NCBI RefSeq assembly: GCF_963169125.1
Contig: NC_084794.1
Coordinates: forward strand, 113,188,358 to 113,252,357
DNA length: 64,000 bases
Source of the DNA: Humulus lupulus
Taxonomy: Eukaryota; Streptophyta; Magnoliopsida; Rosales; Cannabaceae
Direction of reading: 5' to 3'
Below are positions 23,593-35,317 of the stretch, piece by piece. The notes under the pieces are model-generated. The model was given only the letters and a program-made list of their open reading frames with translations. It was not told where the DNA came from and did not search any database. Made by a program: the position numbers and the translations under genes. The first letter of the stretch is position 1. Every line of letters starts with the position of its first letter.

Positions 23593-23689
23593 CACTACAC
23601 CAAACACCCATTACCATAACACATCATTATAATAGTATTTAAAAAGAGTTATTGTATATGAGAAAAGTTTCAGGCGGCAAGGTAAAATA

Positions 23690-24400
23690 AAATACCGCCA
23701 AATCACTAAGTTTTTTCTACCTTTCCCGTGTACCCATTTCCCCTATACCCATTTCTTCAACCTTTCTTCAATCTTTCTCTTCCTGGTCTCTCTCGGTCTA
23801 TCTCTCTCGTAGACCTATCTCTCTCGGTCTTTCCCGTAGACCTATCTCTCTCGGTCTCTCACTCCCCTTCACGAAAGACAAATCCTGAGAAGGGCTACAC
23901 CACATTCGAAGGCGATATACCCATTTCTCGTGTCTCCTATACGAAGGCTTTGGTTTGAAATCAGGTAATGTTCTCGTCACCATCACCAAATGCTTTTCCC
24001 TTGCTCTCTCTCTCTAGCTCCCTTTCTTCTCTCTCTTCTTCATTCTCGTTTCTCCATTTTTGTGAAATGAGATTGACTGGTTCAAGCATTCGCATAAGAC
24101 AGAAATTGGTTGATTCTATCTCTTGTGGTTTTACGAAGTAACTTGCAGATATAGGTGGGTTATCTCTTACGTTTGTGGCTCACTGTCTTTATGACTCTCA
24201 TTAGGTGCACACATAATTTCTGGGAATGTTTTTGAAGTTCAAAAGCTTTACAAGACTCAAATCCTCATACCTAAGACAGTATGAAGGGACCTCCCTGAGA
24301 CTCAAATAAATGTTCACTCTTCATCATCCTCACAATCTTTTCAGTGAACCCTTGCATTGCATTATGAAAACACCATAAGAAATTCACTCTTCAACGTATT
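23690..24400 (+). other. CACTA 5' region, possible captured UTR/exon sequence
   Basis: A pyrimidine-rich tract (23750-24060) holds a repeated 'tctctctcggtc' unit (about 23786-23856), resembling a plant 5' UTR. The following 340 bp end at the donor of the captured GTPase exon at 24412. I cannot identify coding sequence before 24390. Confidence 0.35.
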
Positions 24401-25633
24401 GCTGGTTTCAAGGTGAAGTAGTTTTTGTGTTTGATTTCCTTTCTACTGTCAAGCAAAATTGAGGGTGCATAAACATTCTTTACTCTTAGGATTCATGTTT
24501 TTGTTATATGCATTTTAAGATATTTATATCTCCTAATGACAAGTTTTAGATTCTAGTTCCTTGAATTTTATTCAAAACTATTTTGTTTTTTGGGTACAGA
24601 TTGCTCATCAGCCGAGCATATATGTACTGGACACTCCAGGTGTATTGGTTCCAAGTATCCCAGATATAGAGACAGGACTAAAGCTTGCTCCTGCAGGTCA
24701 GCCCTCTTTGATTAGTTCTTTTTGTTTAGTTTTTGTTATTGTTTTTCTTTAATCTGTTAAATTAAATGTGAACATTTGATGATGTATTTATTGTATGTTG
24801 AAACTGTAACAAGTACAAAAACTAGAATTGGTTAACGTCAGGCTTTTTGACTACTCGACAAAAACCATATGCTTTAGTTGCAAATATTTGGCTGTTGATT
24901 TTGTTGGCCAAGGGAATATGAAATGAACATGCTATCATTCAATTCTGGTTTTATTGCCTTTGGGGAAGACCCTGTAAACTCATCTCATGCTGCAGATGCG
25001 TCACCAACAAAAATATAGGAAACTTAGTACGTGCTCTAAATAATATAACTTTCATTAAAATTGGTATGAGTCCATGTAATGTAATTTTCTGGGTATAATA
25101 TTATAGTAGTCAAGATGGTTGAATTATTATTGTAGCTGAAAATAGAATAGTTAAAAATTACATGTAGATTCTGAAAAGAGTATATGTTATGTTAAATTTA
25201 GATATGTAGATTACAATGAGATAGGATAACACCATTCTAGTTCACTAAAGATTCTAGTGGAAACCTGACTTGTTTACAGAGATAGAAAGTTATAATTTTT
25301 TTTCTTTTATTTACATTTTACATAATTACTTGTTCAACTATGGATATTTCTTTTAGAGTTGGGATATGGTATTGCTTCTTCACTTTACCTGATTAAAGTT
25401 TATTAATTTTGGATGTAGGGTCTGTGAAAGATTCAGTGGTTGGAGAAGAGCGTATTGCCCAGTACTTACTTGCAGTGTTAAATACCCGAGGGACTCCTTT
25501 TCATTGGAAGCACTGGCACAACAGGAGAGCAGAAGGAATTCGATATGATTCTGCTTAAACAGTGGAACACAGTCTTAAAGATCTTCGATCAAGGAGAAAA
25601 CCGCAGGATAAGTCTAGTGTTCTATACATTGAG
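24391..25633 (+). pseudogene. Captured exons of a mitochondrial MTG1/DAR-type GTPase gene
   Basis: Three exon pieces with plant splice borders. A degenerate exon ends RIAGFK|gtgaag (24412). A clean exon at 24600-24696 encodes IAHQPSIYVLDTPGVLVP and contains the DTPG switch (G3) motif. An exon at 25419-25633 encodes DSVVGEERIAQYLLAVLN and onward, ending YIE|gtaagt. The 24696/25419 junction keeps frame through a split Gly codon. Wording and exon order match plant homologues of the circularly permuted YlqF/MTG1 family, which act in mitochondrial ribosome assembly. An in-frame TAA near 25556 and the missing rest of the gene make this a fragment. Capture of host exons is well known for plant CACTA elements; capture here is inferred from its position between the element's terminus and transposase. 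Confidence 0.8.
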
Positions 25634-26881
25634 GTAAGTACCTTTTCTGTTTTTCCAGGAGTTGCAATTTCAATGGTTGATATCTTGAGGTTGCTACTTC
25701 TTGAATAGGCTTGGTAATGTTTATACTTGTCAAGATAAATTAAGTAGATGTGTGTAGGTTTTCTTTCATGCATTATAGCAGAATTTCCTTAAGAACTCCG
25801 TAAAACTGGATATGAGTAAAAACGTGAATGTAATGCTGCCATTTGTGTGCTTATTTAACTGCCAATATATAAAATCTCTTGCAAGTCTTTCTCACTGGAA
25901 CATACAAATAAAATGAGTGAAGGAAACCTTAAAAGGCTCATACCAGGAACATACTTTAGCCAAACAGGAAAACCTCTGTAAAAATCACAGTTAGAAATTT
26001 TTAAGGGTCAAAATGGTGAATTAATCTCAATTATGAAAATTCAAAGATGAACAAACATGGTCAAAGTTACATTAAAGAGAAAAGTGTGCATAAAGACAAC
26101 TTATACAAATACCATTGACATATTCATGGAATCTTTCAATGATGAATTATTTTTATTCAATTGTACTAAATCGTAATATTTATGTTCAGCTGAAACTATT
26201 GACCCTTCTCTGTGTTTGTGATAATTCGTTGAGGTGTTTCTTCTTGTGTTCTTGTTTTAGTTTTTATGTTATGCATAGATAGCTTGATTTGAGACCCATC
26301 TGGTTTGCTATTTAGTGTTATTGTGTTGTCTGCAGTGTGGGTTTTGTGTAGATTGTTGCTCTGTTAGTCTTTTGTTATTAGTTACTCCAATACAAGCCAT
26401 ATGATGCCCCGTTTATGTTGTAGATAGGCATATGTCTACATATATATATTTATCGGTACAATGGTGAAACTATATAGTTTTTTTTTCGTGCTAACTTAGA
26501 AAAGTGAAAGATTAAATTGAAATGCTGCTGGGTTTATAAAGAAGGTTTTAATGACTTTCTATTTAAGTTAAGAAAAAAGCCTGTGATATTTCTGGGGAAG
26601 CATAATGCTTTTGGGAGTTGGGACAAATACTACCAAACAAGGAATAAATAGAAACCTTGTAATCAAGTAGGATTTATGCTCTATGTTTCAGAAAGACAGA
26701 GAAGAAATAAAGTTTGGATTTCAAAAACATGTTAATGACTTGAGAATAGTAGGGTAGAGTAGAGTCTGGCTTTTATATATATATATATATATGTATTGCA
26801 TATATATTATGTAGTTCTTCAAATAATAAATATTATGTAGCCTTTTGGCTTACTATGATGGTAATTTTTCTTTGTTTTTAT

Positions 26882-26948
26882 TGCTGAGTTGAGTACTGTT
26901 TTTACTGCTGAGTTGAGTACTGTTTTTACTGCTGAGTTGAGTACTCTG
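26882..26948. repeat. 24-bp tandem repeat, 2.8 copies
   Basis: The unit tgctgagttgagtactg... starts at 26882, 26906 and 26930. It accounts for the repetitive short frame on the minus strand here. Confidence 0.85.
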
Positions 26949-29025
26949 TTTTCTTTGTGGTGTACTCTTTTGATTTTAATGGACTTGTATGTTTCAACTT
27001 TCAATTAATGCTATTTTTAGTTATGGGTATCTTTTTATTATTTTATGGGAGAATCATATTTTCATGCCTACATATATTGCACAGGGTCGGCCTGTTATTG
27101 GAGGCCAAAGAATAATGTTTTATTTATATATTTCATAAAGGGGGCTTATGTGTAATGGTTGAAGTTCTTTGCCTGATAAATTTGCTTCCTAGTGATAGCT
27201 ATATACCTATTTTTAGATCAGTTTGTGACACCTTTCTGTCAATTTCTATGGCTGAAGATAACATACGTTTCTCTTTTCACCAAAACCAACATTGTGTCCA
27301 ATCAAACTAAAGTGGAGGCTCTATTAAGTAATCCGGAGCCAACCCCTTGTGAAAATCAACCAATTACAATATTATTTTCTTGCTTTCATCAGAGCCCATG
27401 TCACCTAAATATATATATGTTATATACATAAAAATATATTATTTACCAAATCATTAGTAAACTTTCTCATTTCACTCTATGTATGATTTATGGTGTATTT
27501 AGGACAAGAAAAGAGAATTTTCATTGTTAGTAAATGAGACTATTTAGCATAAGATAAGAAAGTGACAACTCAACAAATATTTATGCAACACAATCTGATC
27601 TATGCTGAATTATTGGGTTACATTTTGACCAAACTTTTAATTATTTTTTAATAAACTCACTTAAGCATTTTGATTAAGAGAATGATATCTCAAGTTACCC
27701 ACTATGGAAATGAATATTAAATATCTTACTCAGCAATTATTACATAACCTCATAAAAAGAACTAGGCTAGTAGATATATGCTGTCAAAAGCTGAATATTT
27801 TTTCCTTAGCTTTTTGTTGTTCAAGTACAAAGTGAAATAATGGGAAAATGGAATCTAGTTCCTTTTGTTTTCCTATTTTTCTCTTCTCTTACTATGCACA
27901 TAGAATCAAGTAGTAGATATGTCATGTGTACAGTGTATATATATACATATACATACATATAAATGCATATTGTATAATATATTTGTACTTTGTATTTGTT
28001 GAACTTAGTTTAAAATAACGAACTTGGTCATGTTTGCTAGTATCTCCAATTACAACCTTTTGAGAGGGCTGCTCTCTCGTAAGTCTAGATCTCTCTATCA
28101 CAAGATGCCTTCTAAATGAGACCCCTGCCTTATTTATAGGCTTTGGTCCTTTTACAATATAACAATCTAATGCCAGCTAGGAAAAAGAAAGACCAAATAC
28201 AACAATTACAACTCAGCCCTAAAACAGCCAACTAGATTAACTAATAAAACAGAATAAAACTAAATAAAACAGGGTACAATTAATCACCATAAAAACCTAA
28301 TTATTTCTGGGCCTCCTAGTGTACACGACCTGGATTGGAGGCTTATCATAGGCATGTACCAACTCCATGAAAACTTCTTTATGCACGTATTAACTTTTTT
28401 CTTTTTTTGTATTTTTTCGTTAAATTTATTATTATTATTACTTTTACTACTACTACTATCTTAATGCGATTATTTTAAGTGTATGCTGCATGAACGTTTT
28501 GTTTTTTAGTACTCTCCACCAATCAACTTATGTATATATGTGACTCTCTATTGCTTTAGTTCTTGGACCGCACATGCACACTCAAAGTGTAAGAAATCTG
28601 TAGTCTGACATTAACTTCTTCTTCCTCAGCTGCCTCTTCTCCTCTCTTTAGAGCCAAATAATACACGCCTAAAGGAATCAAACTAAGGTGACCCTTTGTG
28701 TTGTATTTATTATGACCTGAACTAATAACTCGTTTTCAGCTTCTACTCTAACTAGTTTCATGTAAGAGACTGATTTATTGGTATCATACATGTCTTTTCT
28801 GTAATCTCTGTTAATTTATCATACATGCTTGTTTAATATCTATTGACAAATTTTAATTTTGTATTAATCTTTTAAGTATTGATTATATTCTTTAGGTTGG
28901 GGATCGAATTGGCAAGGAGCATTGCAAAGGTAATTTGCAAGAGGTACGTAATTTGTTCTTTTAACTCTTATTATTAATATCTTAAAAATGTTAGAGGAGT
29001 TTGAATATCTTAAATATTCATCCAT

Positions 29026-29165
29026 AGAGAAGTAGGTTCTGAGATTAAAATTGTGTGCTGCGGTGATAACGGAAGGTTGAAAACTTGTGTGTATTAGAGA
29101 AGTAGGTTCTGGAAAATTTGTTTGTGTGCTGCGGTGATATAAGGAAGAAAACTTATTGTGTGTTG
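29026..29165. repeat. 70-bp tandem duplication
   Basis: 'agagaagtaggttctg' followed by 'gtgtgctgcggtgat' and 'gaaaact' occurs at 29026 and again at 29096, with small gaps. Confidence 0.75.
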
Positions 29166-30750
29166 TTTGAATTTTTTGACTTGGTATTGATAGATGGTTA
29201 GGTAAGCTTTTATATGTATAGATTAGATTTTTCATTATATGTATAGATTAAATTTTTCATTTAGTCATATTGTTTTCATTATTTCCATATGTATAGATTA
29301 GATTTAATTCGAACAGTAAGTAACAAATATTAATTGAACTAGAGAATATTAGAACAATAATAGAATGTGAACACCAAGATATATATAGAGCTGGTTCTTC
29401 TCCTCTGCACTAATCTGTAATGGTAGTACAAAACAATGGGGTCACCCTCTTCTATAATATTCTCACTTCCCTGTACAAAGAAATCCCAGAACTCACAACA
29501 ATCTAATCTCTCTTGTCTTCACACACCACACTCCAAGTTTTCTTGCTTTTGATTACAAAATGATTTCAACAAGCTTCCTTCAAAGGAAAGAAAAAAAAAA
29601 CACTTACTAAAGAGGTTGAGAAGAACTTTTTTGTTTTGTTTTTAGACTTAAAATACTATCAATTTGATTATAATAAAAATGCAGACTGTGTTTTCTGACA
29701 TCTCACATATATTATTCATCAACATTCCAAGCTTCAAAATGCTTCTAATCTGTTTCCTAACCTAGTTAACAGTAAACAAAACCCAAGCTAAAATCCATAA
29801 GTTACTGAAAACATTACCAACTTTAATGAGGAAAAAAGAAGGAAAAATAGGTGGGAGAGGGATGCAGATAACATTCTCAATGAATCATCCCAAATAAAAA
29901 GTAGCAAGAACGAAGAAAATGTCATCAACCATGAAAAATACTAAGGTTTTTTCCACTCTAAATTAGATGGCTAATTTTATTGATGCAATTAAACCCTCCC
30001 AAAGAAAGCTACACTATATATAATATAGCATGTTTTGTAAAACTGATACAGTATAGAAATAGTGCATACTTACTCTTTTTTATAGTTTTGGATCTCCCCC
30101 TCAGGAAACTCTCCCAATGGAAAAAAGTCAATTCATTACTCTGCACTGATGGAGCTTTCTTATTCCTGTATGTATGAGATGAAAATAAAATGAAAAAATT
30201 AGATCAAATACAATCATTAAACCTCCTCTAATTAACAAAAGAGTCCTCACTTTTTTTTCCTTTTTTTTTTTCATTTTTCTACTTTGTAACATTTGCTAAA
30301 GAAGAAGTTGAAAAACAATACTAAAAATAACAATCATAAAATGCATTTAACACCGTGGCAATGATTAGACCATAATGCACAACAGCAACATTAAGTATTG
30401 GGTGAAAACAGTGCACAACAGCAACAGATAACTAACCTTTGTTATCGTTTTGGGGTGTTGGAGTCTGATCAGCATGCTAAAACACTGGTATTAGCAGCCT
30501 CTAAAGTCCCATTTTGTTCAGATGGGAAATTTAGGTCCAACTTTTCCTCTGCCATTAGCAAAAACACAAGAACAGAATGCACATAACAATCACCAAAGGA
30601 GAAAGATCATGAAAAAAGACACAAAAAAGTGTGGAAATAGATTAGTTGAAACTATGATTCCAAAATAGAACGTTCCTTTATATGAAACCAGTATATATAT
30701 CAGTAATGATGATAGCACTTGTTCAAACCAGAAATGATAGTTAATTGCAG

Positions 30751-30908
30751 GCACATAACAAATAGGTGTATTTTCAAGACAAAGCACATAACAAACAGGT
30801 GTATTTTCGTAAATTGATTGGTAAAAAATTCAATTGCAATTGAGAAGTACTGTAAATTGATTGGTAAAAAATTTAAGACAAGGCACATAACAAACAGGTG
30901 TATTTTCG
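30751..30908. repeat. Interleaved direct repeats
   Basis: 'gcacataacaaa(c/t)aggtgtatttt' occurs near 30751, 30784 and 30885, and 'gtaaattgattggtaaaaaatt' near 30810 and 30851, giving an A-A-B-B-A arrangement. This looks like local slippage or rearrangement. Confidence 0.75.
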
Positions 30909-31874
30909 TGGTTCTTGTTTAAAGAACTAATAAAATAGAGAGGATAACTCCAAAAAAATTATAATTTTAATCTCATATAATGGCATGGAAGCCAGCTACT
31001 AAATGAGCCACGTATAGCTAGCAATCAGTGCTGACATGATGAGTTTTCTGATTTTTCTGATTCTTTTAGCAATCTGTATTTAGCATACAGTACTAGCTAA
31101 CTTGACTTTATTTATTTGCTATAATTTTTCTTGAATATATTATACATTTTTATTTTTATATATAGGACTAAGTTAAATGTACTCGATTAAGATTTATAGA
31201 GGAGTTTCAACTCAAAACTAATTCACAATAAACATAGTAATATATAGTCTAACATTTATTTGATGTAAGACACTTTGTTTATAGTTTTATCTAGCATAAA
31301 GTTTTGTTGTATGCTTTGTTGATATTTGTCATTTGCATAAGCTTTAAAATTAATTATACCAACAACCCAATGAGGGATGAAAACTTTTGGGTGATAATCA
31401 TGGACAAGTTTAAGATAGTTCACTCAAAGTGGAAGGAACTGTAGTGATATACTGATATGCATGATCTAATTTGAAGAGATTAAAAAAAAAATCTCCTTGT
31501 TGTTTTCTAACAATTTCTCTTTCAACAATTCCACCCGAATAAACCTAGAAAGATGCACCAAAACTCAATTAGGCGGCAAATAATCTTTAAGTAGGGACAT
31601 AAAATATTTCTTACAAAAGCACCATTGAAAAAAAAAATACAAGGTTAACAATGTGAATCAAGTCCAATAAATAAAGCTTTAAACTTCAATAACCCAAATA
31701 TACTGAAATTCAACCAAGGCATGTTTTCTTTTAAAAGCATGTGTGTGAATAACCTTGTCATGAACCTGATATTACAACCGCAAATAATGTGATTGTCTTG
31801 TCTAACAATTGTTAAACCCAGACAAAAAACAAGATTTTAGAAAGAGAACAACATCAAATACAAATTCATTGAAG

Positions 31875-34800
31875 ATGGATAAAAGTGGGATCCATCTTAA
31901 CAGGTTAGTAACCAAAATCATATAGTTTATTTTGGATATAAGTTTAAGTGTTAGTGCTTAATTATTGACGTATGCTCTAAAATTGTAGAGCAACGGTGGA
32001 ATATGAGCAAAAAGCTAGAGAGTTTGTTAAGACAGCCATGACGAATCTTGGATTTCCAGCCAAGATTCTTTGTCCATGCAACAAATGTCACAATCTAAGA
32101 CATCAACTTTCACACGAAGTTGTCGAACACTTAGTTTTGTGGGGCATGGACCAATCTTACAAAATATGGTTTCATCATGGGGAAGATCCAGTCCAACGCA
32201 GCACGACAAACACAAGTTTTGAATATGATTTATTTCGGGCAGTGGGAGTATTTTCAAGTAACGCCAATGATTTTGGTGACGATAACAATGATGCTGATTT
32301 TCAGAGTCTATTAACGGATGCTGAATCTCCATTGTATGAAGGTTGTTCAAAGTATACAAAAATTCCATCTATCATTGGGCTATATAATCTAAAAACAAAG
32401 CATGGAATCTTAGATGTTGGCTTTAGTGAGATGTTGGAGATGATCAAAGAAATGTTGCCGAAAGATAATTTCCTACTGACATCAATGTATGCAGTTAAAA
32501 AGTTTCTAAAGATGTTTGATCTGAGCTATAAGCATATCCATGCTTGTGTCAACGATTGTTGTTTGTATACAAAAGAGAATGCTGATGCCCAAGTATGTCC
32601 CACTTGTCAATATCCAAGATGGAAGCAAAACAAACAGACAAAAGAGATTCTACAAGGGCAGCCTGCAAAATTGTTGAGATATATTCCTATTATACCAAGG
32701 TTTCAAAGGATGTTTAGAAAAGAAGAGACGGCTTTAAGCTTAAAATGGCATTCAACCAATAAAAGAACAAACGAGAAAATGCGGCACCCGGTAGATTCAG
32801 AGGCTTGGGATGCAGTTTATGAGAGATGGCTAGATTTTCAACTTGAACCTAACAACCTTCGATTAGAACTTGCTGCTGATGGGATCAATCCTTACAAAAA
32901 TATGAGTTCTACGTATAGTTGTTGGCCTATAATACTCATTGTATATAATCTGCCACCTGCGTTGTGCATGAAGGATGAATTTACTTTTCTATCTATGTTG
33001 ATTCCTGGACCTAAACAACCCAGGAATGACATAGATGTTTACTTAGAGCCCTTAATTGATGAGTTACTTGAATTATGGAATGGTGTTTATACATATGATA
33101 TTTCTACAAAGAAGTTTTTTAATTTAAGGGCCATGTTGCTATGGACCATAAATGATTTTCCAGCTTATGGAAACTTAGCTGGATGTGCGACTAAAGGAAA
33201 GTATGGATGTCCTGTTTGTGGCAAGCACTCAAATGTTGTTTGGTTGAAGCATAGCAAAAAGATGTCATTTTGCAATCATATTCGATTTCTACCACAAGAA
33301 CACCGTTACAGAAAGAAGAAATATACAACAGCTAGGGCAAGGGAAAGAGAACCATAATGTCCAATTATATTGACAGGTGTTGAAGTAGCTGAGCAGTTAA
33401 GCAAAGTGACTAATGACTTTGGAAAGGGAAAAAAGAGGAGTCGTGGTATAGACACAGAACAAATCTGGAAGAAGCATTCTATTTTTTTTAGGCTGCCTTA
33501 TTGGGAAATATTAGTTGTTCGTCATAACCTTGATGTTATGCATGTTGAAAAGAATGTTTGTGAAAGCATACTTAACACATTGCTCGATTGCAAAGGAAAA
33601 TCTAAAGATCACTACAACTCGAGATTAGATTTGACAGAGATGGGCATTATGCCTCATCTCCATCCGTATGAAGAAAATGGTGTTACTCGTCTTCCTGCTG
33701 CAGCTTATACTCTATCAAAATCTGATAAGAAGTTGCTTTGTGAGAGGCTATTTGACTTGAAATTGCCTTATGGATATAGCTCTAACATTAGAAACTGCGT
33801 AGATGTGGAGAAACAGAAGCTGACAGGACTTAAGTCTCATGATTGTCATGTGATTATGCAACAACTATTGCCTATTGCTATAAGGGGTTTAATGGAAGAA
33901 GGTTGTAGAGAGACAATTCTTCGGCTCTCTAAGTTTTTCCATGGATTGTGTCAACGTGTGGTTGATAAGGAGGAAATTATGAAATTGGAACTAGAAGCCT
34001 TTGAAATTCTTTGTCAACTAGAAGAATATTTCCCTCCTTCTTTCTTTGATCCAATGATTCACTTGGTTGTTCATTTAGCACAAGAAGTTAGACTTTGTGG
34101 TCCGGTGCAATTTTGATGGATGTACCATTTTGAGAGATATATGAAAGTATTGAAAGGATTTGTAGCAAACTATGCACGGCCAGAAGGATGTATTGCAAAT
34201 CGCTATCTTGCTGTTGAATGTGTACGCTTCTGTGAAACATTTTTAAAGCAAAATGATAATCAAGATAGTACATTACTAGAAGAAAATCCACCATCAGCAG
34301 CAGAGTGCTTTGAGCTTGACCGATTGAACTTGGCAGTAGCGCATCGATATGTGTTGTTTAACTCGGATATTGTAGAACCACTTCTCAATGTCCATATGGA
34401 TGAGCTGAAAGAAAGACACTCAAATCTGAATAACAATCAAACTTTGTTGTGGAATCGACATTCTGAAGGGTTCCCGTTATGGTTTTATGAAAAGGTTGTA
34501 TTCTATTGCCAGGATAAAAGTTTACGTTTTGTTTTAGTGTACAAATTTCTTACAAGTATATTTTTATTTTCAGATGTCTAACAAAGTAGATGACATGTTA
34601 GCTCAATTGGCTGAAGGTCCAAGTCGCGGTGTCACTTCCTACAAAGGGTACATGATTAATGGAATTCGATTCCATAAAAAAGGAGCTGAAAAAACAACTC
34701 AAAATAGCGGTGTATACTTGGATGCACATGACAGTGAGCAATTGAATGATAAAGAAGAGTATTTTGGTGTTATCAAGGATATAATTATGCTTGATTATCG

Positions 34801-35047
34801 TACTTTTAAGGTGCCATTGTTTTGGTGCGATTGGGCGAATATTCGAATGGGTGTTAAGAAGTCGGAGTTCTATACGTTTGTAAATTTTAATATAGGACAA
34901 GCTCAATCCATTAGGGATCCATTTGTATTAGCTTCACAAGTGAAAAAAGCTTTTTATGCAAGGGTGAATGAGTCAAGTAATTGGTATATAGCTTTAAAGG
35001 ATTCAAATAGAGGGTGTTTTGGACTTGAATCCAATGAAGAAAATTGA
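31875..35047 (+). pseudogene. CACTA transposase (TNP2 type), three exons, two nonsense codons
   Basis: My model: exon 1 31875-31903 (MDKSGIHLN, the usual start of this family), intron 31904-31988 (gttagt...tgtag), exon 2 31989-34494, intron 34495-34573 (gttgta...ttcag), exon 3 34574-35047. The total is 3,009 nt, in phase throughout, about 1,002 residues. Domains: transposase-associated domain (residues 1-85, CPCNKC motif), Tnp2 catalytic domain (about 230-560; WTINDFPAYGNLAG, CPVCGK, LDVMHVEKNV), DUF4218 (about 650-760; FFHGLCQRVVDKEE) and DUF4216 (about 900-990; YRTFKVPLFWCDW). Stops lie at 33355-33357 and 34114-34116 (in PVQF*WMY, where the family usually has Arg). The protein would cut and move CACTA ends; this copy is inactive without suppression. 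Confidence 0.9.
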
Positions 35048-35317
35048 GTTTCCTGTTGTCTCTTATGTACTTTGAATGAAACAAATCTGCTTACACTTTT
35101 TGTATGTAATTTTGGTGTATTATTACTCTTTTGTTGAATGAAACAAATGTGGTTTTATTACTCTCTACGGTGAACTTTATGATTTTATTTTAATTTGAAT
35201 GAAATAATTCTGGTTTTATGGTTTTGGTGTATGTTTATTACTCTTTGGTGATCCGCATTTCTAATTTATATACTATGTTATCTTTCTTTTTATATTGCAG
35301 CAATTTCAACTTGAAAA

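Larger units (their letters stand above)
25634..31874 (+). other. AT-rich non-coding interior of the CACTA element
   Basis: Over 6 kb with no convincing gene. Contents noticed: a (TA)n run near 26775-26792; tandem repeats at 26882-26948, 29026-29165 and 30751-30908; an exon-like stretch with AG/GT borders at 28895-28943 (VGDRIGKEHCKG) that I cannot assign; and a 28020-28330 segment resembling a reversed LTR leader. It may contain further captured gene introns or older insertions. Confidence 0.45.

Noticed and set aside
28020..28330. Possible reversed Ty1/copia LTR leader in the CACTA interior
   Set aside because: It has a 'ctctctcg...ccttatttatagg' look, but no terminal TG/CA pair, target duplication or internal region could be found.
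30398..30586. 62-codon ORF in the CACTA interior
   Set aside because: No homology recognised, no splice or start context, and in an AT-rich stretch with many chance frames.
32027..32368. 113-codon ORF antisense to the CACTA transposase
   Set aside because: Shadow of the real coding strand; no family resemblance.
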